Source: an uncultured Formosa sp. (GTDB lineage Bacteria > Bacteroidota > Bacteroidia > Flavobacteriales > Flavobacteriaceae). From it: a DNA stretch of 64,000 bases. A model generated the notes under the pieces. The model did no database searches. It was not told where the DNA came from and was given only the letters and a program-made list of their open reading frames with translations. Both the position numbers and the translations under genes were made by a program. Below, in pieces: positions 44,645-53,027 of this stretch (position 1 is its first letter; each line of letters starts with the position of its first letter). The stretch lies in contig NZ_CANMTH010000009.1 of NCBI RefSeq assembly GCF_947500765.1, forward strand, positions 92,245-156,244. Direction: 5' to 3'.

Positions 44645-46456
44645 TTAGGCCACTACTTGTATCGCTTCTTCAACTTTTAAACTAAGTGCTTTTAAACGGT
44701 TTAATTCCAATTCTAAACCTTCTAATATTGTGTTTTTAGAAGCTTCAAAATAATCTTTTGTATCTTCTAATAATCCTTCGTAATAATTTACTCCTTCTTT
44801 TAAATTATTAATAAAAGTTAAAAAATACTTTTCTTCTCTTTTATTAGAAATTACCGGAGAATCGTTAAACTTTTGAGTAATATAATCGACATAAATAGTC
44901 AATTCTTTTACAAAAATATTTGGACGCTTTGGTGCAACCAAATTTTTAATTTCTCCATAAATATGAGATGTCATTTCTTTTAAACTCATTATTTTAGAAA
45001 AATATGCCATATTTGGACCAGGGCAAATAGAAACTCCTGTCCCTTCTGTTTTTGTATCTAAATTATACTTTAATAAAGTAGATGTGCTTAAACCAACGCA
45101 AGTACAAGACTTAACGGTAATCTTATCAAAAGCTTTTTTATAAGTAACAGGATCTAAACCTTGCTCATCTAATTGTTTAATTTTTAAATGCTGATATTGT
45201 CTAGAAGCGGTACATAAACCTTCTTTTGAGAATTCGGTATCTAAAGCCACAAACTTTTTAGGACACGCACTTCCTGGTCGGTTTTTATCAATATTTCTAT
45301 ACTTTTCTTCATCTTTTGTATTCCCTTTCATACTATTAAAAGGAACTCCTAAAGGCGAAATATCGCTTAAATACAAATCGTCTTCCTTAGCAGCTACTAA
45401 TTGTTGCAACGTGGCATCGTCTACGGCTGTGGCTTCAGGAACTAATAAAAAAGGGGTTCCCCAACCAATAGAATCTAAATTATATTTACTTAATAGAAAT
45501 TCATGTTCTTCTGAAGTTCCTACACCACCTTGAGCGGTGATTTTTACTGGCAAAACAGATTCTGGAATAGGATATGCTTTAGCTTCTAATGCTTTTATAA
45601 ACAAGTCGTGAAGTTCGTTAGTTAAAGCATCTTTATTTACCGTAAACTCGTTTAAGATTGGCCCTAATAATAATCCGTTTGTAGCGAAAGCATGTCCGCC
45701 ACAGTTTAGCCCAGATTCAATTCTAAATTCTGAAACCCAGATTCCTTTTTTAGCTAATATTTTACCCTGAATTAAAGCCGATCTGTAATCGCTTACCTTA
45801 AGAATAACCTTCTTTTTAATATAATCTTTAGCATCTGGATAAAAATCTTTAAAGTTTTCTAGATAGCTAAATAAATGCGGATTCATACCAGCCGATAAAA
45901 TTAAAGACGAACTTAGACTAGAATTTGCATACCCCCTTAATGCAGCATGTGCATCGTTATATTCTGCAGGTAATTTTTCATCGTCAATAAAATGCCCTTT
46001 ATCAACCTTTGTCATAATATTTACGTCGATACTCCCTTTTACCAAGTTTTCTGAGACTAATTTCTTAGCTTTTTCTAAATTAAACGTTCCTGAGATCGCA
46101 TTTACAAACTGAGATTTAAGCTCTGACGTGCTTGGTAATAAATTAAAGTAATTCTTTAACTCTTCTGTACAAGATTTATTAACTTCTTTAAGCTGATTAA
46201 ATTTTTCTTCAGTAACATCATGTATCATATTTAAATATGAAGTAATACGTTTCGCTCTAAAATCAGATTCTGAATTATCGATCTCATTATAAGGCAATTC
46301 AAACATATGACAGTACATTTTCCGAAGCTTTTCGAGTAAAATATCATCGACTAAAGATATAGCCGAATCAATCCCCAGATGAGACACTTTTAACGGTGTA
46401 TCAACGGTAAACCCTATTCCCATTACTGGGATATGGAAGGAATGTAATTTTTTCAT
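44645..46456 (-). CDS. Nitronate monooxygenase/FabK-like TIM-barrel protein with Cys-rich C-terminal region
   Basis: 603 residues. The N-terminus FHIPVMGIGFTVDTPLKV resembles the start of the FMN-dependent nitronate monooxygenase/FabK barrel. Further matches in the right order are NCGGH (251-255, cf. EAGGH with the catalytic-type His), ITAQGGVGTSEE near 306, WGTPFLLVPEA, and SDISPLGVPFNSMKG. Unlike ordinary members (~330-360 residues) it carries large insertions and a C-terminal region with Cys398, Cys415, Cys451-x-Cys453 and Cys478, possible metal or Fe-S ligands. An Fnr-like palindrome lies 73-86 bp before the start codon, suggesting oxygen-linked control. The substrate is unknown; the superfamily match is from motif order alone. 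Confidence 0.6.
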   Translation of the reverse strand: MKKLHSFHIPVMGIGFTVDTPLKVSHLGIDSAISLVDDILLEKLRKMYCHMFELPYNEIDNSESDFRAKRITSYLNMIHDVTEEKFNQLKEVNKSCTEELKNYFNLLPSTSELKSQFVNAISGTFNLEKAKKLVSENLVKGSIDVNIMTKVDKGHFIDDEKLPAEYNDAHAALRGYANSSLSSSLILSAGMNPHLFSYLENFKDFYPDAKDYIKKKVILKVSDYRSALIQGKILAKKGIWVSEFRIESGLNCGGHAFATNGLLLGPILNEFTVNKDALTNELHDLFIKALEAKAYPIPESVLPVKITAQGGVGTSEEHEFLLSKYNLDSIGWGTPFLLVPEATAVDDATLQQLVAAKEDDLYLSDISPLGVPFNSMKGNTKDEEKYRNIDKNRPGSACPKKFVALDTEFSKEGLCTASRQYQHLKIKQLDEQGLDPVTYKKAFDKITVKSCTCVGLSTSTLLKYNLDTKTEGTGVSICPGPNMAYFSKIMSLKEMTSHIYGEIKNLVAPKRPNIFVKELTIYVDYITQKFNDSPVISNKREEKYFLTFINNLKEGVNYYEGLLEDTKDYFEASKNTILEGLELELNRLKALSLKVEEAIQVVA

Positions 46457-46499
46457 CGTTATTGTTTTTAGTTATTCTTTTTTTTACAAAAAGATTTAC

Positions 46500-46507
46500 A
46501 AAAGTGA
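46500..46507 (-). promoter_or_regulatory. Weak -7 element of the 603-residue gene
   Basis: TCACTTTG on the minus strand differs by one base from TAnnTTTG. Its predicted start site (about 46495) would place the centre of the palindrome at 46529-46542 near -41, the typical position of an activating Crp/Fnr protein. Confidence 0.35.
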
Positions 46508-46528
46508 GATTATTTTTATCTAAAACAC

Positions 46529-46542
46529 ATGACTTTTATCAT
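46529..46542. promoter_or_regulatory. Fnr-like operator (ATGAC-TTTT-ATCAT)
   Basis: Same ATGAY-N4-RTCAT form as the two sites in the cbb3 locus, here extended by AC/GT flanks (ACATGAC ... ATCATGT). It is the only such site seen away from the cbb3 locus. Confidence 0.5.
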
Positions 46543-46698
46543 GTTAGCTCTTAATTATTATAAAAACAACCTCTCTACATACGATTAAATAATTGTAACA
46601 AAACAAAAAAGACAGCCATAAGAGACCTTCTTTTATACTATAATTAAACTCAATTTTATTTAAAATTAAAGGGTTATAAAATGAACCTTTTTTAACTT

Positions 46699-47670
46699 TT
46701 AATGACTTGTAAAAGCATCCATGATTTGAGTTACGGAAAACGCTTCTTCTGCCGAACATGGATTTTCTCCTTTACCTAAAAAATAATCTAAAACAGCTGC
46801 AATCATAGGCTGCTGCACATGTTTTGGGTTTGAAAAATTAAAAACGAATTCTTCTCCGTTTTTATAATATTTAACTATTTCTCCAAAGAATGAAAACTCT
46901 ATTCTTCCAGTTGTTCCATAAATAATACATTCGTCTTTTTGATCTGCTTCTGCACCATTAAAAGACCAAATACCACGACACTGAACTCCATTTTTAAAAT
47001 AGACTATTCCATTTACAATATCGTCTGCGTTCACATTATTTCTGTTTGAAGAAAACCCTATTGCCTTAGTATAATCTCCAAAATACTGATACATTAAATC
47101 TAATTGATGCGGTGCTAAATCATGAAATAGCCCACCACCAGAAACTTTAGGATCTAGTCTCCAAGGTAAATCGGATTTGGCAATAAGATTCGATTTTCTA
47201 GATTGTAATATCTGAATATCTGCAAACAATACCTCTCCTATTTTATTCTGTTCTAGCAACTCTTTTACTTTTAAAAAAGCTGGTAACTTACGTCTGTAAT
47301 GCGCTACTGTTAGTTTAACGTTAGCGTTTTTTAGTGCATTTAATATACGTTCTGCTTCGGTTGAATTTAAGGCCATAGGTTTCTCTAAATACACATGTTT
47401 TCCTACCTTAATAGCATCTAAAGTATATTGTAAATGTGATGCTGGAGGTGTCGCAATATAAACGGCATTAATTTCAGAATCTTCCAAAATCTGAGTAGCG
47501 TCGTTATACCAATGTTTCACATTATGCCGTTTTGCAAAATCTTCAGCTTTAGCTAAATTTCTTCGCATTACAGATTTTAATTCTGACCGTTCAAGTATAG
47601 AAAAAGCTGGTCCGCTTTTAACTTCGGCAACATCGCCACAACCTATAATTCCCCAAACAATCTTATCCAT
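46699..47670 (-). CDS. Gfo/Idh/MocA family NAD(P)-dependent oxidoreductase
   Basis: 323 residues. N-terminal Rossmann fold with the nucleotide motif GIIGCGDVAE, then the conserved EKPMALN (Lys contacting nucleotide and substrate) around residue 95. The C-terminal alpha/beta domain contains GGGLFHDLAPHQLDLM, which holds the likely catalytic Asp/His. Such enzymes oxidise sugars, inositols or related polyols. Its neighbours do not reveal the substrate. It is encoded alone on the minus strand. Confidence 0.9.
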   Translation of the reverse strand: MDKIVWGIIGCGDVAEVKSGPAFSILERSELKSVMRRNLAKAEDFAKRHNVKHWYNDATQILEDSEINAVYIATPPASHLQYTLDAIKVGKHVYLEKPMALNSTEAERILNALKNANVKLTVAHYRRKLPAFLKVKELLEQNKIGEVLFADIQILQSRKSNLIAKSDLPWRLDPKVSGGGLFHDLAPHQLDLMYQYFGDYTKAIGFSSNRNNVNADDIVNGIVYFKNGVQCRGIWSFNGAEADQKDECIIYGTTGRIEFSFFGEIVKYYKNGEEFVFNFSNPKHVQQPMIAAVLDYFLGKGENPCSAEEAFSVTQIMDAFTSH

Positions 47671-47773
47671 ATTATGTTCTTTTTATTTCATTTCAAATTT
47701 AACGATTCCAATTTAAACCTAATTATGATTAAGGTTATACCCTTTTCCAATAATTTATGATTTTTTCAAACTA

Positions 47774-47801
47774 AAAAAGCTTGAGGCGAACCTCAAGCTT
47801 T
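47774..47801 (-). terminator. Terminator of the 1159-residue gene
   Basis: Perfect 11-bp stem AAAGCTTGAGG / CCTCAAGCTTT with loop CGAA; on the minus strand it ends in a T-run, about 45 bp after the stop codon. Confidence 0.9.
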
Positions 47802-47843
47802 GATATGATTACACAGTAAAAACTGTATGTTATTTATTCAAAA

Positions 47844-50800
47844 TTATTTACGATACAATGGATCTACACCTATTGTTCCTTCTAATCCTTTTAAATATTC
47901 AGCTGTATTAGCATCATTATATAAGTCTTTTACAGTTTGTAAACGACTAGATAAATCCATTTCTTCAACCAATTGTTTATTACTTGGGTTAGACATGAAT
48001 GTTTCTAAATAATTAATTTGTTTAGTATAGAAAGCGATGTCTTTTTGTTGTTTCAACTTCAATCTTTCTTTGTACCATTCGCTATTAATTACATAGTCTC
48101 TTTCAAAATATCCTCTCAATTCAGGATCGCTCATTTCTTTACCTTCATAATGTCCGTAAGCCATCATATGTAAAAGAATTTTTAATGGTGGTACAGCTGC
48201 TTCTATACTACCATCTTCAAAATATCTTAAAGCTACTTTTTGTTGTGCTTCAACAATATTGTTAATTCCATCTACATAGTCTTCCATACCTTGCAATTCT
48301 GGTTTAAGCATTTTCTCGTTAAACACTGCATTAGGTTCATCGAAAATACGGTTTAAACATCTTAAAGAGAATTGTTTTGTAATACGGTATCCAAGTCTAC
48401 TTGCTAAAATTTTCTGTCCTTTATATTCAAAATCTTCTAGTTTTTCAAGAGCTCCATCGTTAATTAAGAATTTAGGATCTCTATCTTGAGGTTCTAAACG
48501 TGCCCAAATTTCAGGAATTAAAATACTAATATCATGATCTACTTTATTTTCTCCTCCAACATAACCTGCAGCTGTACTAAAGGCATTAGATTCTGTTAAA
48601 ATGTGAGATAATAATGCATTGTTTAAATCTGTTGTAGGCGTTAGCATATTGAAAGGTCCTTTTGTTAAGGCGCCTTCAGAACCTGCTCCTGTTGTTGATG
48701 GTGATTTACCTGTAAGACTACAAATAAAATCCATAAACAATTCTGGAGTTTCTTGATAATGAATTGGGTTATATACAGCTAACGGACGAATTCCTGCTTT
48801 TGTATCGGCTGGATTATTACGTCTTCCTGGTAATACTGCATTTACAACATCGATAATTGGATCTTCAGATTCTACTTTTCTAAATAAACGCATACCTACT
48901 TCTGCCAAATAGCTTGCTTCGGTTTCGTTTATAAAGATATTTTTCTCTAAATAACGAGGGTTTTTAGTAGGTTCTCCGTTTACAATTCTAGTATGAGATG
49001 GTAATACAAAGTATTCTTCTTCTTTAGGACTATGTACAACACTTTCTATTAAATCTTTAACAGGTTGTGTATATTTATCGAAGTTAATAGTGTCTTCATG
49101 AATTTCGATAGCATCCTTCTTAGTTAACAATTCGTAATTTGTTAAGAACACATTTTCTCCAACAATATCACGTTCTGCATTTTTATCGTATCCACGAATA
49201 ATAGCTTCGTCTGGTCTTTGAAATAAGTGAGATTCACAATTCGCAGAAACTTTTAAACTCTTATTTTTATATTGCGGATTTAGGTCTTTAAACTTATTTC
49301 TTGGTAATGTAATAGACGCTGTAATATCGTCTTCCATTTGGATTTTTAAACTTGCAGAGAAATCTGATCTTAATTTGTTTAATAACCAGTTTCCTTCTTG
49401 ATTAAATCCGATACGTACATAACTACCAACTACTGGGTTATTCACATATTTTAAACCTGTTCCTTTTTGTCCGTTTACAATGTCTACAGATACACAATCT
49501 TTCCAATTTAAAGCTCCGTGATCTTGACGATATAGACGTTTAATAAACAATACTAAAGATCTAATATGTACTGGAATGTTAGAGACAAACTCATTATATT
49601 CGTCTGTAAATACATCTAAAGGTTGTAATAATCTTACTGCAGATCCTAATGTTCTTTTAGAACTTAAAAAGGGTTCTGAAGGTGGTAAAGTTGGATCGTA
49701 ATTTCTCCATCTTTTAGAGTAATCGTATTCAATAATTTCGTCTGCTTTTTTAAAGTCTTCGTCAATATCAATAATGTTGAAATTACTATATGTAATTGCA
49801 TTTTTCATTGATTTAGAAATCTCTGACTTTCCTCCTCCTGAAACCGTACAAGGTTTGTGGCAAAATACACCTTCTGGAGCTGTATTTACAATTCTCCAAA
49901 GGGCAACAGCATCGTGTTTTTCTAATTTGAATTTATTCCCAGATGGGTGAACATATGTTTTATTTGGATTTAATAAGATACGTTGTTCAACATCTTTATA
50001 CGTCCAAGTAATATCGTTTGTATTTGTGTTGATGTATGCATTTTCAGGGACATAAACAATGTTAGGATATTTTTTATCTACAGCATAATATTCGGGTTTA
50101 ACATCAATTCTATCACCTAAATATTTCTTAACATCTTCGAAACTGTAAATATTTCCGTATTTATTAGAAAACCCAGTACCATTTACGATATCTCCCATTA
50201 CACCTCTTGGGTAAGCAACCGCTCCTCCTGAATGTTCTTCTTCTACTAAACCAAATAAGTTAGCTGAGTAACTAATTTGAGTTTTAATTTCTTTTTTAGA
50301 ATATCCGAAATAATTATCTGCGATTAACGTAACAACAACACCTCTATCATCTCTACAAGTTAATTTAAAAGCACCACCATCGTTATATAATTCGCTTGGT
50401 TCTTTCCAGCACATACCATCTTTTCTCTGACGCTCTGTTGCATCGTCGTAATGAGGTAAACCAACATCTTTTTTCTTAAGTGTTTTTAATTGTGGCGCAA
50501 GGATAACACAACCAGTATGTCCTGTCCAATGTTCTGTATCTAAAGCAGCATCGTTTTGTACAAGAGATGGATCTCCCGCATTACCAAAAATAGCTTCAAC
50601 AAAATCTAAGTTACTAACTAAGCTACCTGGAGCAAAGAAACGAACTTCTAAACTCTTTTTAGAAATCACTCCTTTTACTTCTGGGCAAACCATTGGTCTC
50701 ATTAACATAGAAACCATAACTTTTGCTTTTTCTTCTTGTTTAGAAGTAAATGGTAATGTTTTTAATTCTTCTGAAGGTTTAAGTGCTGCATCTAATAAAT

Positions 50801-51323
50801 GTGCAAATGTTATTTTAGGAACTTCAAATTTATCTAAAGGCACAGGTAAACTCCCTTCTACAATATGAAAAGTACCTTTTGTTGTTCTTTTATCATGAAT
50901 TGGATTGTTTAAAACCCCTTGTTTTACTCTGTAAGATGTAACATCTTCACTAACAAAACTTTCACCATTTGGAGGTAAACTTACCTCGCGTGCATGTCCG
51001 GTTTGGTTTAACACTAAAGTATCGTTAGGTATTTTTATTGTTTTATCAAAAGTTACGTCTTTTAAATAATCTTCAATAAAAGATTGAATTCGACTATCTA
51101 CGGGAGACAAATGATCTGATAGAATTCGGGATTTTTCACGAAAACTTTTAATTAGTCCATTGGTTAGTTTTTGAAAATTTGGATTACTAAATGCAATTTC
51201 TGCATTTTCGTCGTCGTGATAAATAGGTTGTCCTAAAGAAGCTAACTGCAGGTTGATGTACCTTATAGTATCTTTTCTGCTTCGAATTACAGCCTCATTA
51301 TTCGCATTCTTTTCTCTACTCAT
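47844..51323 (-). CDS. Probable PPi-type phosphoenolpyruvate carboxykinase (large, 1159 residues)
   Basis: The longest intact gene of the window, 1159 residues, soluble, no signal or repeats. No ordinary PEPCK, PPDK or kinase matches fully, but the length fits PPi-type PEP carboxykinases (about 1,100-1,150 residues, known from Entamoeba and Propionibacterium). A P-loop-like SGGGKSE (495-501) sits in CHKPCTVSGGGKSEISKS, where PEPCKs carry their kinase-1a loop. Other notable segments are HTGCVILAPQL, YPRGVMGDIVNGTG, and GAGSEGALTKGPFNM. The reaction would convert oxaloacetate plus PPi to PEP plus Pi and CO2, or the reverse. A PPi-type phosphofructokinase gene lies 1.7 kb away. The identification is from memory of size and motif, not a search, and is uncertain. 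Confidence 0.5.
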   Translation of the reverse strand: MSREKNANNEAVIRSRKDTIRYINLQLASLGQPIYHDDENAEIAFSNPNFQKLTNGLIKSFREKSRILSDHLSPVDSRIQSFIEDYLKDVTFDKTIKIPNDTLVLNQTGHAREVSLPPNGESFVSEDVTSYRVKQGVLNNPIHDKRTTKGTFHIVEGSLPVPLDKFEVPKITFAHLLDAALKPSEELKTLPFTSKQEEKAKVMVSMLMRPMVCPEVKGVISKKSLEVRFFAPGSLVSNLDFVEAIFGNAGDPSLVQNDAALDTEHWTGHTGCVILAPQLKTLKKKDVGLPHYDDATERQRKDGMCWKEPSELYNDGGAFKLTCRDDRGVVVTLIADNYFGYSKKEIKTQISYSANLFGLVEEEHSGGAVAYPRGVMGDIVNGTGFSNKYGNIYSFEDVKKYLGDRIDVKPEYYAVDKKYPNIVYVPENAYINTNTNDITWTYKDVEQRILLNPNKTYVHPSGNKFKLEKHDAVALWRIVNTAPEGVFCHKPCTVSGGGKSEISKSMKNAITYSNFNIIDIDEDFKKADEIIEYDYSKRWRNYDPTLPPSEPFLSSKRTLGSAVRLLQPLDVFTDEYNEFVSNIPVHIRSLVLFIKRLYRQDHGALNWKDCVSVDIVNGQKGTGLKYVNNPVVGSYVRIGFNQEGNWLLNKLRSDFSASLKIQMEDDITASITLPRNKFKDLNPQYKNKSLKVSANCESHLFQRPDEAIIRGYDKNAERDIVGENVFLTNYELLTKKDAIEIHEDTINFDKYTQPVKDLIESVVHSPKEEEYFVLPSHTRIVNGEPTKNPRYLEKNIFINETEASYLAEVGMRLFRKVESEDPIIDVVNAVLPGRRNNPADTKAGIRPLAVYNPIHYQETPELFMDFICSLTGKSPSTTGAGSEGALTKGPFNMLTPTTDLNNALLSHILTESNAFSTAAGYVGGENKVDHDISILIPEIWARLEPQDRDPKFLINDGALEKLEDFEYKGQKILASRLGYRITKQFSLRCLNRIFDEPNAVFNEKMLKPELQGMEDYVDGINNIVEAQQKVALRYFEDGSIEAAVPPLKILLHMMAYGHYEGKEMSDPELRGYFERDYVINSEWYKERLKLKQQKDIAFYTKQINYLETFMSNPSNKQLVEEMDLSSRLQTVKDLYNDANTAEYLKGLEGTIGVDPLYRK

Positions 51324-51960
51324 AGTTATTTGTAAATTTAAAATCGATAATACTCTGTTTATGCATATTTTGTATTGTCATAATCCCATTAGCCGAGTAT
51401 TTTTAGTCGCTAAAAGAAGATAATGAATCCTTTTATTTTTTAATTTAAAAGACGATTTCTGATTTGGTTTTCTTCAAACAAATAATCCTAAATCTAAATT
51501 GATATTTTTTACAAAAAATGCAATCTTTTATTCATTGTAAATTTACTTAATTACAAAATAAAAAACTAATAAGTTTAAGTAATAAATGCGCTCAAACTAC
51601 CTAAAAACAAAGGGTTTAATCAAAATAGAATGATTCTAAATAATAAAAAATAATCTTATTTTTTTTCAAACGTTTTCGTTTTTAATTTAAAAAAAATCAT
51701 AAAAATAAGATCTCATTTTACACAAAACATATCTACATTATCATGCCGAAAAAATAGTGAATGCATTTACTTTATTTCTAAAAAAATTATCTTCTAGAAA
51801 TTAGATTAAAAAAACAAATTCATAATCTTGATTTAATCACCAATCAAATTGCAGAATAGAGTTCTATAAAAAGGACATCTATTTGGCTAAGAAACTAACG
51901 CCCTCAACTTGTATTAAAATTGTATATAATATTCTAAACAAAGGTAAATATGAAGAAAAC
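51324..51960. other. AT-rich region upstream of the 1159-residue gene
   Basis: About 640 bp with no supportable gene. No full TTTG / TAnnTTTG promoter was found for the minus-strand gene. The only notable site is AAACGTTT at 51668-51675, sharing the core of the LacI-type operator near kdgK. Confidence 0.5.
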
Positions 51961-51992
51961 AAAAAAAGCTTCCGATTTCTCGAAAGCTTTTT
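51961..51992 (-). terminator. Terminator of the tRNA-Arg transcript
   Basis: Stem AAAAAAGCTT-x-CGA / TCG-x-AAGCTTTTTT directly after the tRNA 3' end on the minus strand. Confidence 0.8.
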
Positions 51993-51994
51993 TG

Positions 51995-52068
51995 TGATGG
52001 CAGAAGGATTCGAACCTTCGACCGCCTGCTTAGAAGGCAGGTGCTCTATCCAACTGAGCTATGCCACC
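51995..52068 (-). tRNA. tRNA-Arg (anticodon TCT)
   Basis: 74 nt on the minus strand. Acceptor stem GGTGGCA pairs with TGCCATC (one G-T), followed by discriminator A; the 3' CCA is not encoded in full. The anticodon stem GCCTGC-like pairing encloses loop CTTCTAA, giving anticodon TCT, which reads AGA arginine codons. The T-arm has TTCGAAT. Flanked by a clear promoter (52132-52162) and a terminator, it is an isolated single-gene transcript. Confidence 0.95.
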
Positions 52069-52131
52069 ATTCACGAACAACTAGTGTTCTGAAAGCGCTT
52101 TATTAGAAAACTTAATTCCCGAAAAGCTGTG

Positions 52132-52162
52132 CAAATATAAGTGTCTTTATAAAACTACACAA
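52132..52162 (-). promoter_or_regulatory. Promoter of tRNA-Arg (TTG-N20-TATATTTG)
   Basis: On the minus strand, TTG at 52160-52162 and TATATTTG at 52132-52139, spacing 20 bp, both full matches to the Bacteroidetes consensus. Start is expected near 52125, about 57 nt before the tRNA. Confidence 0.6.
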
Positions 52163-52280
52163 CATTATTTTGGATAAATTTTAAAAAATATTTACATCTT
52201 TTTATAACCCTATTGTAAATCAATTATTTCAGGTTTTATCTTTCTTAAAATAAAAGTTAATTCACGTTTTTATAGTACAA

Positions 52281-52316
52281 AAAAAAAGAACAGCCTTTAC
52301 AGACCGTTCTTTTTTA
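52281..52316 (-). terminator. Terminator after the eda gene
   Basis: Hairpin with AAAAAAGAAC / GTTCTTTTTT outer stem and partly paired interior; on the minus strand it ends in a T-run, ~25 bp after the stop codon. Confidence 0.75.
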
Positions 52317-52339
52317 TAAAATGCAATTTTTATAAAAAA

Positions 52340-53008
52340 TTATTTTCTAACTGCTTTTACTATAGCTAAAGCAGCTTTAACATCTTGCTCTAATTTTGCA
52401 TAATCTTTATTAGCAATTATGTCTTTAGATATTAATTGAGATCCCATACCAACACAAGTAACACCAGCATCAAACCATCCTTTTAAGTTTTCTTCTGTTG
52501 GAGAAACACCACCAGTTGGCATAACACTTGTCCAAGGTTGTGGGCCTTTAATTCCTTTTACAAATTTAGGTCCGTAGATATCACCAGGAAATAATTTTAC
52601 GATTTCACATCCTAATTCTTCAGCTCTAGCAATTTCTGTTAATGTACCACATCCAGGAGACCATAATACTTTTTTACGGTTACATGCAATTGCGATATCT
52701 TCCCTTAAAACAGGAGTTACAATAAAGTTTGCACCTAATGCCATGTATAAAGAAGCCGCTGCTCCGTCTGTAACAGAACCAACACCCATAATCATACCTG
52801 GTAATTCTGCAATTGCATATTTAGTTAACTCTCCAAAAACTTCGTGAGCGAAATCTCCACGAGCAGTGAATTCCATTAATCTTGCTCCACCATCGTAACA
52901 AGCTTTTAATACTTTTTTACTTAACTCAATATCATTATGAAAAAATAAAGGAATCATTCCAGTTTCTTTCATTGCTTGAGCTACTTCTAATCTTGAAAAT
53001 TGTGCCAT
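52340..53008 (-). CDS. eda: 2-keto-3-deoxy-6-phosphogluconate (KDPG) aldolase
   Basis: 222 residues with the class I aldolase barrel. The Schiff-base Lys lies in IVKLFPGD (cf. KFFPA of E. coli Eda). Other family motifs are GVGSVTD, NFIVTPVL, SPGCGTLTEI and MPTGGVSPTEEN. It cleaves KDPG to pyruvate and glyceraldehyde 3-phosphate, the last step of uronate and Entner-Doudoroff catabolism. It follows the PFK and KDG-kinase genes with 19 bp to the former, consistent with an operon read from kdgK. Confidence 0.95.
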   Translation of the reverse strand: MAQFSRLEVAQAMKETGMIPLFFHNDIELSKKVLKACYDGGARLMEFTARGDFAHEVFGELTKYAIAELPGMIMGVGSVTDGAAASLYMALGANFIVTPVLREDIAIACNRKKVLWSPGCGTLTEIARAEELGCEIVKLFPGDIYGPKFVKGIKGPQPWTSVMPTGGVSPTEENLKGWFDAGVTCVGMGSQLISKDIIANKDYAKLEQDVKAALAIVKAVRK

Positions 53009-53027
53009 TTTATTATTTTTAAATTTT

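Noticed and set aside
46544..46759. 71-codon minus-strand reading frame before the 603-residue gene
   Set aside because: It overlaps the end of the Gfo/Idh gene in another frame, and its 3' end runs next to the Fnr-like site; looks like a shadow.
51883..52092. 69-codon plus-strand reading frame
   Set aside because: It runs antisense through the tRNA-Arg and its terminator; composition follows the tRNA, not a protein.
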